Origin: an uncultured Rhizobium sp.
GTDB lineage: Bacteria; Pseudomonadota; Alphaproteobacteria; Rhizobiales; Rhizobiaceae
Length of the DNA: 64,000 nucleotides
NCBI GenBank assembly: GCA_945952045.1
Contig: CAMFHE010000003.1
Coordinates: 124,001 to 188,000 of the forward strand
Reading direction: 5' to 3'
Below the pieces are notes generated by a model. That model was not told where the DNA came from and did no database searches. It worked only from the letters and a program-made list of their open reading frames with translations. Shown here in pieces: positions 17,710-27,033 of the stretch. A program made the translations under genes and the position numbers. Each line of letters opens with the position of its first letter. Position 1 is the first letter of the stretch.

Positions 17710-19200
17710 TTACTTGTCGGCCGGCAGCTTCGACACCAGGCTGAGCCCGATATCCATGCCCTCGAGTTGGTAATGCGGCCGCAGGAAGAAGCGGGCGGCA
17801 TAATAGCCGGGATTTTCCGGGTCTTCGTAGACATCCACCTTGGCCCCCGCCAAAGGCTTCTTGGCCTTGACGATCGACGTCGAATTGCGCGGATCGCCGT
17901 CGACATAGCGGTTGATCCAGCTTTGCAGCCAGCGCTGCAGATCTTCGCGTTCCTTGGTGTCGCCCACCGCATCGCGCACCATGCATTTGAGGTAATGCGC
18001 AAAGCGCGAGCAGGCGAACATATAGGGCAGGCGCGAGGACAGGTTTTCCGAAGCCGTCGCTTCGTCCGTCGTCATCTTCTTCGGCTTGTAGAGCGACTGC
18101 GCGCCGATAAAGGCCGCCTTGTCGCTGTTCTTGCGATGCACCAGCGGCAGCATGCCGGCCTTGGACAGTTCGGCCTCGCGCCGGTCGGTGATCGAGATCT
18201 CGGTCGGGCATTTCATGTCGACCGTGCCGTCATCGGTCGGGAAAGTATGCAGCGGCAGGTTGATCACCTCGCCACCCGACTGCACGCCGCGAATGCGCAC
18301 CGTCCAGCCATATTCCTTATGGGCGCGGTTGATGTTGACCGCCATCGCATAGGCAGCGTTCATCCAGCCGTAATTGCTGGCGTCATGGCCGCTGGTTTCC
18401 TCCTCAAAGGCGAATTCCTCGACCTTGATCGACTTTTCACCATAGGGTTCGCGCGCCAGCACGCGCGGCATGCACAGCGCGACATAGCGCGAATTTTCGG
18501 AATCGCGCAGAGAGCGCCAGGCGGCGTAGTCGGGCGCATCGAAGATTTCGCCGAGATCGCGCGGATTGACCAGTTCGCTCCATTCGTCGAAACCGAACAA
18601 CGCGGGCGCCGCACCGGAGATGAACGGGCAATGGGCAGCCGCCGCGATCTTGCCGAGATCGCGCAGCAGCGACACGCTCTGCGCCGTATGATCGAAGGAA
18701 TAATCCCCCACCAGCGCCCCGTAGGGCTCGCCGCCAAGCACGCCATATTCATATTCGTAGAGCTTCTTGAACAGCGTGCTCTGGTCCCACTTCGCGCCGG
18801 CGAAACGCTTGAATTCCGAAAGCAATTCGCTGCGCGACACATTCAGGACCTTGATCTTCAAGGTGCTGTCGGTCTCGGAATTGCTCGTCAGGTAATTCAG
18901 GCCGCGCCAGGCGCTTTCGATCGACTGGAACTCGCTGGCATGCATGATCTCATTGACCTGCGCCGAGAGCTTCTCGTCAAGGCGTGCGATCATCTCGTTG
19001 ATCGTGTCGAGCACGTCCTCCTTTATGACATCGGCATCGGCCAGCGCTTGCTGCACCAGAGTGCCGATGGCGTTGTCGACCTCCGTCGCCGCCCGCTCGG
19101 TGCGTGTTTTGAAGCTTTGCTTCAGGATCGCGGCGAACTCGTCGACCTCTTGGGTCGCCTGCTGCGCCGGCTGATTGAGACTTGCCGTTTCCCCGACCAT
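17710..19200 (-). CDS. tssC: T6SS sheath large subunit TssC (VipB/ImpC)
   Basis: 496 residues. The VipB signatures are clear: SEFQSIESAWRGLNYL, LFKKLYEYEYGVLGGEPYGALVGDY, FDEWSELVNPRDL and SRFAHYLKCMVRD. The C-terminus GYYAARFFLRPHYQLEGMDIG is the interlocking sheath segment. With TssB it forms the contractile sheath in the cytoplasm. It starts 21 bases after the tssB stop. Only one TssC is encoded here, unlike loci with two TssC forms. Confidence 0.97.
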   Translation of the reverse strand: MVGETASLNQPAQQATQEVDEFAAILKQSFKTRTERAATEVDNAIGTLVQQALADADVIKEDVLDTINEMIARLDEKLSAQVNEIMHASEFQSIESAWRGLNYLTSNSETDSTLKIKVLNVSRSELLSEFKRFAGAKWDQSTLFKKLYEYEYGVLGGEPYGALVGDYSFDHTAQSVSLLRDLGKIAAAAHCPFISGAAPALFGFDEWSELVNPRDLGEIFDAPDYAAWRSLRDSENSRYVALCMPRVLAREPYGEKSIKVEEFAFEEETSGHDASNYGWMNAAYAMAVNINRAHKEYGWTVRIRGVQSGGEVINLPLHTFPTDDGTVDMKCPTEISITDRREAELSKAGMLPLVHRKNSDKAAFIGAQSLYKPKKMTTDEATASENLSSRLPYMFACSRFAHYLKCMVRDAVGDTKEREDLQRWLQSWINRYVDGDPRNSTSIVKAKKPLAGAKVDVYEDPENPGYYAARFFLRPHYQLEGMDIGLSLVSKLPADK

Positions 19201-19221
19201 CTGACCGCTCCCTAACCCAGT

Positions 19222-19764
19222 TTACCGGTCGCCGTCATCGGCGGCAGCGGCATCCGGCCGCGTCGCCGCCTGCCGGTCGTTCAAGGCCCGCATCAGTTCG
19301 GGATTGGACAAGAGCTCGCGCAACTTGTTTTCCGCGTCGATACGACCGTTCATATAGCGTTGCAGGTTGGCGAGCTGCTCGCGCGCCTCCAGGAGCGCCC
19401 GCAGCGCCGGCACCTGGCGAGCAATCGCCGCCGGCTCGAAATCACCCATCTGGCGAAAGGTCAGGTTGACCCCGATCTTCTCGTTCTGACCGTCCGGGTC
19501 GAGGCGGTTTTTTACCCGCATAGCGATGGCCGGCTCGACGCTGCGCATGTAATCGTCGAAATTGTCCATGCTGACGGCGGAGAATTTCCGATCGGCCATG
19601 GATGGCTTTTCAACCTGCGAGGCATTGCCGGAGAGATCGGAGAGCACACCCATCACGAAGGGCAGCTCGACCAGCCGTTCGGCATTGGTCGGGTCTTCGT
19701 AGGAAATCTGCACGCGAGGCGGGCGATTGCGCTTGATGAAGCGCTGGCCATTGTCAGAACTCAT
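19222..19764 (-). CDS. tssB: T6SS sheath small subunit TssB (VipA/ImpB)
   Basis: 180 residues from ATG 19764 (MSSDNGQRFIKRNRPPRVQI), picked because GGAGGAAGA lies directly upstream and a start four codons earlier would sit in that site. Family motifs are VELPFVMGVLSDLSG and KFSAVSMDNFDDYM, and the helix VPALRALLEAREQLANLQRY ends near the TssC-binding C-terminus. It pairs with TssC to build the sheath and carries the handle recognised by ClpV together with TssC. It is co-directional with tssA, 71 bases upstream. Confidence 0.96.
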   Translation of the reverse strand: MSSDNGQRFIKRNRPPRVQISYEDPTNAERLVELPFVMGVLSDLSGNASQVEKPSMADRKFSAVSMDNFDDYMRSVEPAIAMRVKNRLDPDGQNEKIGVNLTFRQMGDFEPAAIARQVPALRALLEAREQLANLQRYMNGRIDAENKLRELLSNPELMRALNDRQAATRPDAAAADDGDR

Positions 19765-19835
19765 TTCTTCCTCCATTCGCCTCTAATAGAAGCTCAGAAT
19801 GTGCCGAGTTTGTCAAATAATCCAATAGTGCGGCT

Positions 19836-21167
19836 TCAGGTTTTTCTGTCCTCCTGAAGCAATTCCTTGAGAAGCGCCGGGAAGTTGCTGTCCATCAATG
19901 CTCTGGCGCGTGAAAGAAGCATGGTGACGGGACTGGACGGCTCTCTGAGCGCCAGAAATGCCTCGATGCCGAGCATGGCGGCGACTGCCTCGCTGCGCTC
20001 GCGCATCACCCCCGGTTCCGGTCCGGCGAGCCGCCGCAGGATGCCGGGGCCGGCGCTTTCTTCGGCGGGAACCGAAATCGTCAGCTGCCGCATCCGGTCC
20101 ATGTCGAGAAAGAAGCCCGACGCCGGATCGACCGATAGCACCGCGCCGCTCGCCCGGCCCGGCGCAAGCGCCGCAATCGCCTCGACCAGCGGCCGCCCGA
20201 TCAGGAGCCGCGCCTGATGGACGAGGATCAAGGCCGGCGACGAGGGCTCGTTTTCGGCGAAATAGGCTTCCAGTGCCGCAAGGGCCGCCCGCGCCTCGCG
20301 ATGGTTCTGCATGCCAGTGGCCGCCGGCTGGCGGACGACCGGCGGCGCGGCTATGGCTTCCGGCACGGCGGTCACGGCCGGCGGCGCTGCTTCCGGAACG
20401 GGCACTGCGGTGTCCTGCTTCAGATGCGGTGCATTGTCGGCGAGAAGCGTGCGGATATCGGTAAGTACCGCCAGCACCGGATCGAAGCCGGGCGCATGCT
20501 CGAACATGCCTTCGCCGAGAAAACGACCGCGGATCTCGCCAAGCCTACGGATCGCCGAACTGACCCTTTCGAAGGCGGCATCGACGCCGGCGCGATTTTC
20601 GGGCGCGGAAAACGCCTCGCGCATCAGGCCGGCATTCGGTTTTTCCTCATCCTTATAGGCGATGTCCGGTTTTTGCGCGACCTGCCAGGCGCGCCACGAG
20701 ACGGCGCCGACGCGGCGATCGGCAAAAAGCTGCGCATGCATCAGCGGCATCAACACCTTGGCGCGGTCGTCCAGACCTTCGAGCGCGACACGCCGCAATT
20801 CCATGTCGCCATCCTGGGCTTGCGGATGCACTTCCAGCCAGTAACGCGAAATGAGTTCGGCCATCGTGTCGAGAATGCGGGCAAAGCCGGCGATATCGCC
20901 GGCGCTGGCGTGAAACTGCGCCAGCAGGACCAGCAGTCGCAGATCGCGCGAGCGCCCGAGCAAGCTGCCAAGGCTGCGGCGCTCGTCATCGAGCCTGATG
21001 GCGGTGCGATCGAACACCCGGCCGGTCTCGACATTGACGAAACGTTCCGGCAGGCGGCTTTCGGCGGCCATGGTGTAGCTGAAATAATCGTTGTCGCCGC
21101 TGTCGTCGAGGTCGGGCCCGCAAGGGGCCTCGTCATTGATCGGTGAAAGAAGACCGTCGAGATCCAT
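19836..21167 (-). CDS. tssA: T6SS assembly protein TssA (ImpA)
   Basis: 443 residues. The N-terminal ImpA_N domain (about 1-130) is recognisable from ISPINDEAPCGPDLD-like text (here LSPINDEAPCGPDLDDSGD) and RSLGSLLGRSRDLRLLVLLA. The middle is variable, with a proline/alanine-rich stretch at about 265-285. The C-terminus has HQARLLIGRPLVEAI and REPSSPVTMLLSRARALM, the repeated pattern of TssA C-terminal domains. TssA caps and primes tube/sheath growth. It is the first gene of the leftward tss run, and its start is only 18 bases from the 266-bp inverted-repeat element. Confidence 0.93.
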   Translation of the reverse strand: MDLDGLLSPINDEAPCGPDLDDSGDNDYFSYTMAAESRLPERFVNVETGRVFDRTAIRLDDERRSLGSLLGRSRDLRLLVLLAQFHASAGDIAGFARILDTMAELISRYWLEVHPQAQDGDMELRRVALEGLDDRAKVLMPLMHAQLFADRRVGAVSWRAWQVAQKPDIAYKDEEKPNAGLMREAFSAPENRAGVDAAFERVSSAIRRLGEIRGRFLGEGMFEHAPGFDPVLAVLTDIRTLLADNAPHLKQDTAVPVPEAAPPAVTAVPEAIAAPPVVRQPAATGMQNHREARAALAALEAYFAENEPSSPALILVHQARLLIGRPLVEAIAALAPGRASGAVLSVDPASGFFLDMDRMRQLTISVPAEESAGPGILRRLAGPEPGVMRERSEAVAAMLGIEAFLALREPSSPVTMLLSRARALMDSNFPALLKELLQEDRKT

Positions 21168-21185
21168 GGCAGGCTCGTCTCACTA

Positions 21186-21451
21186 AGGGTCAAAACTCAA
21201 TCAGCATAGGTGTTCTGCTTGCCATAGACAGGGCCTGAGTAGAAGGAACGGTGTAGGAAGTGCCGATCACTTTCAAACCTTTCCGACGCGCGCAGGCCGT
21301 GTCTATGGCAAGCCCGAAGGGTTGAAGCGGCTGGGCCGCCTGATAGCAAACAATGCTCGACAAGGCCTTCTGGCCTTGCCTTGCGCTTGTTTGCTGCCAT
21401 TCAATCCCAGCCGCTTCAACAGAACACCTATGCTGATTGAGTTTTGACCCT
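21186..21451. mobile_element. 266-bp element with perfect 32-bp terminal inverted repeats (MITE-like)
   Basis: The left end AGGGTCAAAACTCAATCAGC (positions 21186-21217 in full) is the exact reverse complement of 21420-21451. Inside are two more stems. A 20-bp arm at 21218-21237 pairs with 21292-21311 with one mismatch. A 15-bp arm GTTGAAGCGGCTGGG at 21321-21335 pairs exactly with 21406-21420, enclosing AGCAAACAA/TTGTTTGCT and a CAAGGCC/GGCCTTG hairpin. The whole can fold as one closing stem with two large branches. There is no transposase and no credible gene inside. It lies in the tssA 5' region. Confidence 0.75.
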
Positions 21452-21535
21452 AGGGCATGCGGACAAACACATAACGAAGCATTGCCGCGCCCTTTCGTGG
21501 CAGGGCGCCGATTGGCCATCGTCGCCAGGCTCGCA

Positions 21536-22066
21536 TCACTCCGTCGAAAGCTTCAGCTCAACGCGGCGGTTTTCGGAATCGAAGGGGTTGCTGGTGCGTG
21601 GCGCGCTCTTGCCGAAGCCGACGGCCTGGAGGCGATCGGCGGGAACTTTCTTCTTCTCCAGATAGCGCACCACGGCAACTGCCCGCTCGGTCGAGAGCGT
21701 CATATTGTATTTGTCGCCGCCCCGCGCATCGGTATGACCTTCGACACGGAACTTCGCGGCCTTGAGGCGACCGTCGATCAGAGCATCTGAAATGACGTCG
21801 AGGTTCTTTTCCGCCGCCTCGCTCAGCCTTGCCGAATCCAGATCGAACGTCAGCAGCATGTCGAAGCCCTTCGGCTTCGTCTTGGCCGCGCATTCGGATT
21901 TCGTGCCCATGCAGACAGCACGGGACTGGCCGAAATCGGCCTGCTCGATAAGGAAATTGACGACGTCGTCGCGGGAATAATCGCCCGTTTTGGCCGATTG
22001 TGTAAATCCGGCCTGCGGAACGGCAAACATCCCCACGGCAGCAAGACAGTATAGCCATTGACGCAT
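21536..22066 (-). CDS. OmpA-family outer-membrane/periplasmic protein
   Basis: 176 residues from ATG 22066 (MRQWLYCLAAVGMFAVPQAG), with a signal peptide probably cleaved before the QSAKTG region. The C-terminal half is an OmpA-like peptidoglycan-binding domain: LLTFDLDSARLS, FRVEGHTDARG with the conserved Asp, then STERAVAVVRYLEKKKV with the conserved Arg. It would tether to peptidoglycan in the periplasm. Located between the caspase-like gene and tssA on the same strand, it may serve the secretion apparatus as the peptidoglycan anchor. It might equally be unrelated, since the MITE-like element separates it from tssA. Confidence 0.85.
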   Translation of the reverse strand: MRQWLYCLAAVGMFAVPQAGFTQSAKTGDYSRDDVVNFLIEQADFGQSRAVCMGTKSECAAKTKPKGFDMLLTFDLDSARLSEAAEKNLDVISDALIDGRLKAAKFRVEGHTDARGGDKYNMTLSTERAVAVVRYLEKKKVPADRLQAVGFGKSAPRTSNPFDSENRRVELKLSTE

Positions 22067-22188
22067 AGCAACACCCTCCGACACCCGCATCAAACCTAAC
22101 GGCCCGCCTTGTTTTAGTCAAGATTCATATTCTGTCCGGCTTAGCTTCTGCCAATATTTTTAGGAGTTTTACTCACCCGTCCGGGTGA

Positions 22189-24270
22189 CTACTTCACAAC
22201 GAGCGGTTTAAATTCGATGGCGAACTGTTTGGCCTTGCGCGAGGCGCTTTTGCCGAGGGATTTGGCCAGCGCATCGGCCGGCTCGCCGGCTTTTTCCAGA
22301 CCGTTCAGCTTGGCGAGCGTGAACCAGTTGAGGGCGGTGGCCGGGTCTTTCTTGACGCCGACGCCATCCTGATAAAGCGTTCCGAGCCGATACTGCGCTT
22401 CGTTATAGCCTTGCCGAGCGGCCTGCGTGATCCAGCGCAGGCCCGCATCGGGGTCGCGCTTCAGCTGGCCGCCATCGACATAGAGGTTGCCAAGCTGATA
22501 TTCGGCATAGATATGGCCCATTTCCGAAGCGCCCTGCAGCAGAAGCTCGGCCTGGACCGGATCCTTGCTCAGCACCTTGCCATCTAGATAATAGCCGGAG
22601 AGCTTTTCCATGGCCGGGGCAAAACCCTGCTTGGCGGCGCGCCACAACCAATAGGCCGCCTTCTGCGGATTGGCCTCCACACCCATGCCGTTCTCATAGA
22701 TGACGGCGAGGTTGAATTCGGCAAAGACGTTTTTCTTCGCCGCGCCCAGCACATACCAGTAGCGGGCCTCGTTGAGGTTCTTCTCGATGCCGCGCCCGTC
22801 GCGATAGACGTCGCCGAGCGAACGGAAGGCAATAGGGAAACCGGCGGCGGCGCCCGACTTGTAGATCTCGCGCGCCTCGTCATGACGCCCGGAGGCATCG
22901 ATCGCCCGGCCGTAATTCATCAGGATGCGCAGGCTGTCGGGATATTGTTTCAGGGCGCTGAGGCAGGCCGGCACCGCCCGCTCCGGCACGATCTGCTTGA
23001 AATAGACGCCGACAGAGGGATCGGCGATTTCCTGCACATGCCCGGCCTCGCGGTCGCAATCGGTGATTTCGGGATAGAGCGGACTTTCCGCGAACTCCTC
23101 GTAGTTCGGGGTGATCTTGGTGGTGATGCTGGTCATTTCCGAAAGGTTGGAGCGCGAGACATCTTCGAGCCGCAGCCGCGCCAGCTTGGAAAAAACGCCA
23201 TCGGGGAATTTTTCGAGGTAATCGCGATACTGCTCCGGCCGGCCTTTTTCAGGAATGGCGTTCCAGGTTGTCAGGTCGTCAGAAGCGTTGATCTTGCGGT
23301 CGCGGGCGACCGATGCCACCTGCTGCTCCGCCTTCGGTGCGTTATCCTGATGGAAGGAATCAAGCCGCATCTGCGCCAGATCGGCAAACAGCCCGCGTGG
23401 ATAGGTTTTGAGATAGGTTTCGTAGGAGGTGGCGATATCCTCATTGGCGGCGATCTGCCAGGCCTGTGCGTCGGCGCTGGCTTCCGGATTGAATTTCGGC
23501 ATGCCGGCAAAGGCTTCCACGAAGAAGAAATCGCGCGTCAGCGAGGAATTGTCCCAGGGCACCTGCTTGCCGAAGGTCTGGTCGATCACCCGCTCGCGCA
23601 CCCTCTTGAACACCTGCTCGATCGGCAGGCCGGGCGCGGTCATCAGGTCGGCGAGCGCCCGGGTGAAGGGGCTGTTGCCCTTGTTGCCATCGGTCGCTAC
23701 CTGACCGGGCGCCGTGGCAAAGGCGATGAAGGTGCCGAGCGGGCCGGTCGCCTTGGCAAGACCGGCCGCGGGCTGGTCTTCGCCGGCGCGCACGGCGCCT
23801 TTGCGTTTCAATGGATTGTTGCGGCAGGCATCGAGCACCAGAATGGCGATGCGCGGATGAGCGCGCTCCAGCTGTTCGGTGATCATGCGCAGCGAAAAGG
23901 CTTCCAGCGGCAGGTCGGAGGCCGAGGAAAGCTGGCTGTCGGTGGGGATGAGGTAATTCTCCTCGCCAAACTGGATGCCATGGCCGGCATAATAGACCAG
24001 TACGCTGGTTTCCGGCGTGATCTCCTCCATGAAGGTCTTCATGGATTGCACCATCTGCTGGCGGGTGCCGTCGGTGATCAGGATGGTCTTGAAGCCGACC
24101 GAGGTCAGCGATTTGTCGATCAGCTGCGCATCGCTGACCGCATTCGGCAGATGCGCCAACTGCTGATAGCCGCCATTGCCGATAACAAGCGCGATGCGGT
24201 TTTCCGCCCGCAACGGCGTGACGGAGAGAGCAAGAAAAGCGGCAAGCACTGTTATCAGATATCGCAGCAT
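22189..24270 (-). CDS. exported caspase-like protein with Sel1 repeats
   Basis: 693 residues. Signal peptide at 1-22 (MLRYLITVLAAFLALSVTPLRA). Residues 24-240 are a p20-like caspase fold beginning RIALVIGNGGY, with the catalytic dyad visible as His97 in YYAGHGIQ and Cys149 in VLDACRNNP. A linker with repeated FPDGVFSKLARLRLED-type segments follows. Several Sel1/TPR-like repeats occupy about 460-670 (AGFPIAFRSLGDVYRDGRGI, GTLYQDGVGVKKD and similar). It is probably periplasmic or secreted. Bacterial homologues are common in rhizobia without a known role. It precedes the OmpA-like gene on the same strand by about 120 bases. Confidence 0.9.
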   Translation of the reverse strand: MLRYLITVLAAFLALSVTPLRAENRIALVIGNGGYQQLAHLPNAVSDAQLIDKSLTSVGFKTILITDGTRQQMVQSMKTFMEEITPETSVLVYYAGHGIQFGEENYLIPTDSQLSSASDLPLEAFSLRMITEQLERAHPRIAILVLDACRNNPLKRKGAVRAGEDQPAAGLAKATGPLGTFIAFATAPGQVATDGNKGNSPFTRALADLMTAPGLPIEQVFKRVRERVIDQTFGKQVPWDNSSLTRDFFFVEAFAGMPKFNPEASADAQAWQIAANEDIATSYETYLKTYPRGLFADLAQMRLDSFHQDNAPKAEQQVASVARDRKINASDDLTTWNAIPEKGRPEQYRDYLEKFPDGVFSKLARLRLEDVSRSNLSEMTSITTKITPNYEEFAESPLYPEITDCDREAGHVQEIADPSVGVYFKQIVPERAVPACLSALKQYPDSLRILMNYGRAIDASGRHDEAREIYKSGAAAGFPIAFRSLGDVYRDGRGIEKNLNEARYWYVLGAAKKNVFAEFNLAVIYENGMGVEANPQKAAYWLWRAAKQGFAPAMEKLSGYYLDGKVLSKDPVQAELLLQGASEMGHIYAEYQLGNLYVDGGQLKRDPDAGLRWITQAARQGYNEAQYRLGTLYQDGVGVKKDPATALNWFTLAKLNGLEKAGEPADALAKSLGKSASRKAKQFAIEFKPLVVK

Positions 24271-24368
24271 GTCCCCCGCCTTTCAGCAGCTTGGAACCTT
24301 AGCCTTTTCTTTCTTCGCCAAGTCTTGCTTCTACTTTGCAAGAATTTCAAGGCAATTGTCTCTGCCGA

Positions 24369-25622
24369 TCAGGCCGGAACGGCAAAATCCTTCAGCCGCG
24401 CATCCACCGCGCATAATTGCTGGAAGAGGCCAACCTCCCTGCGCGCCGTCTCGAAGGCGGCAATGGCATGGGCGGATTGCGAAAGCAAAGCCGCCTCGGG
24501 TGCCATTTCCCGTTTGCGGTGATGCAACAATACGTCGTAAATGTTGCCGAGCAGGCCCTCAGGATCGTGCCGCAGGATCCACGCCATCCAGCGGTCCGAC
24601 CAGTCGCGCACCACGTCCGGCGGCAGGGCATCGACAGCCAGGTAATAATTTATCCGACGCGGCGCCATCAGCTTTGCCGTCGTGGTGAGGCGACGCTCGA
24701 CGGCGAATTGCATGAGGTCCCCGAGATACAGAAGGCCAAGCGAGGTGACGGTGACATCGAGCGTCAGCCGGATCGTCGGCACGTCGCGCGTCAGGTCGCG
24801 CAGGGTATCGACATGGCGGATAAAGGTCTCGGTGCGAAACCCGCTGCGGATATATTCGCCGGCCTTGCCGAGCCCGTCGACCGAGGCCTGCACATGCACG
24901 GAGCGGAAACGCGGCCACAGAGTCTCGACGCCCTGCCCCTTGAAGGCCAAGAGCGTCAGATTGCTGTTATAGGCGACGTCGACATGCTCGGCATGGCCGC
25001 CCTCGACCAGCGCGTTCATCACCTCCCAATGGGTGGCGTCGAACAACGGTTCGCCGCCGGCCCAGTAGAGCTGGCGGATGCGGCCCTGGCGGGCAGCGGC
25101 GACAAGTTCGTCACGGGCGGACGCATGGCCGGCCTCGCGTTTGGTGCGATAGGCCTGATCCCAGCGGCCGGCATCGCGCTCGATGGCACCGATGGCCTCG
25201 ACCGCGCGTGCTTCCGCTTCGGAGGTGGTGGAGGAATGTGGGCCGCAGGTGCGGCATTTCAGGTTGCAGACGGAATTGCGATAATCGAAGGTGAAGGGGC
25301 GCAGGGTCGTGCTGCCGTCTTCCGCCGTCTCGCCGATGACGATCTCGGCCCAATCCGGCCAGCGGGCGGTGACCTCATCCTTGAGGCTCAGCGCCCGGTT
25401 TCCGTCGCCCTTGCAGGCGGCACAACGCGGCGGCAGCCGCCCCGATATCATCTGCCGCCGAACCGCCCGCATCTCCTCGCCATTCCAGTAGTCTTCGATG
25501 GAATGGTTATGCACGGGCCCGTCGAAGCGGCGCATGTCCATACAGCACAGGCCGCGCAAGCCTTGCGCATCCACATGGGCATGGATCCAGGGCATCAGAC
25601 AGAGGCTGTCCGGCTGTGGCAT
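24369..25622 (-). CDS. twitch-domain radical SAM protein
   Basis: 417 residues. The radical SAM [4Fe-4S] motif CNLKCRTC is at Cys119, Cys123 and Cys126, preceded by RPFTFDYRNSV and followed by typical strands LYWAGGEPLF (the GGE motif that holds SAM) and VHVQASVDG. The N-terminus has further cysteines (Cys26-Cys27 and Cys67/Cys70 in RCAAC), consistent with an auxiliary twitch/SPASM-like cluster placed ahead of the core. The substrate is unknown. It follows the glycosyltransferase pair on the same strand, with a RIME-like repeat between, so modification of a sugar or small peptide on the glycan is possible but not shown. Confidence 0.85.
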   Translation of the reverse strand: MPQPDSLCLMPWIHAHVDAQGLRGLCCMDMRRFDGPVHNHSIEDYWNGEEMRAVRRQMISGRLPPRCAACKGDGNRALSLKDEVTARWPDWAEIVIGETAEDGSTTLRPFTFDYRNSVCNLKCRTCGPHSSTTSEAEARAVEAIGAIERDAGRWDQAYRTKREAGHASARDELVAAARQGRIRQLYWAGGEPLFDATHWEVMNALVEGGHAEHVDVAYNSNLTLLAFKGQGVETLWPRFRSVHVQASVDGLGKAGEYIRSGFRTETFIRHVDTLRDLTRDVPTIRLTLDVTVTSLGLLYLGDLMQFAVERRLTTTAKLMAPRRINYYLAVDALPPDVVRDWSDRWMAWILRHDPEGLLGNIYDVLLHHRKREMAPEAALLSQSAHAIAAFETARREVGLFQQLCAVDARLKDFAVPA

Positions 25623-25736
25623 TTTTTCCGGTTTCCTCCCGTTTCAGAACAACTGCATTGCGGCACGCCGAAGCCGTAATTCCCTTTCTCTCCCATCGGA
25701 GCCGGACCATCGCATATGGGGCACGCCGGTGCCGAG

Positions 25737-25885
25737 AACCCCTTCTCCCCTCGGGGGAGAAGGTGGCCCGGTAGGGCCGGATGAGGGGGGACGGCACAGC
25801 CGAATACCCACACCGCATACGTGCCTTCGGCATCCCCCTCATCCGCCTGCCGGCACCTTCTCCCCCGAGGGGAGAAGGGGTTTTG
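25737..25885. repeat. RIME-like palindromic intergenic repeat
   Basis: Complete element: CCCCTTCTCCCCTCGGGGGA with GGCCCGGTAGGGCC at left, the central GTGCCTTCGGCATCCCCCTC, and CTTCTCCCCCGAGGGGAGAA at right. It sits between the single-domain glycosyltransferase and the radical SAM gene, both leftward. Confidence 0.9.
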
Positions 25886-25896
25886 GGGTAACCGCC

Positions 25897-27033
25897 TCAT
25901 TCTCTTTTCATCATCTGTATCGACGCCGGCATGATCATGTCGGCGATATCATCCGCGCCGTTGCGCCACCCGCCGCGCGCGGCGAGAAAATCTTCGCAAG
26001 CCCGCGTCAGCCGCGCCCGCGCGTCCGCCTTCAGCAGCGTCCCCACCGCCGCCCGCATCTCGTCCTCCGGCGCATCGAGGCGGCAGAACAAGGCCAAGTC
26101 ATTATCCGCCGCGAAACGCGCTCTGTCCACCTGCCGGTCCATGTCGACGGCCTCGTCGGGCACGAACAGCGTCGGCATCGCCCCGGCGATGTTTTCGTGA
26201 AACGTGTTGTAGCTGGCCCGCACGATCATGGCGTCGAAGGCCTTGCTGAAACGCCAGGCGGGATAAAGCGTCAGCCGGCTATGGCCAGGGCGATGGCTGG
26301 TGCGCTCCGCGGCCGCCGCTAAGGCCGAATTCAGCTCCACCGCATGCACGCCACGCGCCGAAAGCAGCGCATCGATCTGCCGGTGCCGTTCCGAAAGCGC
26401 CGGGCTGGAGGCGCGGGCGATGTCGAGCAGCACGACGGTCGCCTCTTGCGGCAGGCCGAGCGCGATCCGCGCCTCTTCGCGGCCCATGCGCTCGCCGGGA
26501 TCGAGCAGCAGCACCGGCGGAACCATCGTTACCCGCTCGCGTGCCAAAACCGTCGGGCCGGCGTCATAGCTTTCGGCGAATTCGCCCGGCTCGATGATGG
26601 TGGAAAAATGCACCCCGGCGCCGAGATAAGCGGCATGGTGTTGCGGCCACATGGCGCGGCGGATCCACACCGAGCGCAGGTCTTGCCGCCGTCGCAGCAC
26701 CTCGATGACGCCGTCGAAGACGAAATTGACGTCATAGACCAGCGTGCGGCTGGCGCGGGCATCGAGCAGCAGTTCGATCTCCTCCGCCAGCCTTGCATTC
26801 CACACCGCCGGCTCCTCGCCGGTCAGGTGATGATGCGGCAGGAAATGCGCGGCAAAGCCGAGATCGCGGACAATCGAGGCGCTGTAGCTCATGGTCAGGA
26901 AGGCGGCCGTGACGCCCTTCTGCAGGCGGCGCGCCACGGCCAGTTGCCGCGTCAGGTGGCCCTGGCCGATGCCGTTGGCGGAGACAAACAGGGCATCGTC
27001 GCGCAGCGAGCGGATGGGCGCGTCGGTCGTCAT
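25897..27033 (-). CDS. glycosyltransferase, MurG/GT28-like
   Basis: 378 residues from ATG 27033 (MTTDAPIRSLRDDALFVSAN), chosen because it overlaps the upstream stop as ATGA. The N-terminal signature FVSANGIGQGHLTRQLAVARRL is the glycine/histidine loop of MurG-like GT-B enzymes. HFLPHHHLTG, IIEPGEFAESYDAGP and FVPDEAVDMDRQVDRA follow, the last corresponding to the acceptor/donor-binding C-terminal lobe. It is clearly paralogous to the C-terminal half of the preceding 739-residue protein. Donor and acceptor are unknown. An envelope glycan or lipid-linked acceptor is likely from the family and neighbours. Confidence 0.82.
   Translation of the reverse strand: MTTDAPIRSLRDDALFVSANGIGQGHLTRQLAVARRLQKGVTAAFLTMSYSASIVRDLGFAAHFLPHHHLTGEEPAVWNARLAEEIELLLDARASRTLVYDVNFVFDGVIEVLRRRQDLRSVWIRRAMWPQHHAAYLGAGVHFSTIIEPGEFAESYDAGPTVLARERVTMVPPVLLLDPGERMGREEARIALGLPQEATVVLLDIARASSPALSERHRQIDALLSARGVHAVELNSALAAAAERTSHRPGHSRLTLYPAWRFSKAFDAMIVRASYNTFHENIAGAMPTLFVPDEAVDMDRQVDRARFAADNDLALFCRLDAPEDEMRAAVGTLLKADARARLTRACEDFLAARGGWRNGADDIADMIMPASIQMMKRE

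Noticed and set aside
21190..21519. Minus-strand open frame across the inverted-repeat element
   Set aside because: It simply crosses the palindromic element, lacks a ribosome site and protein features.
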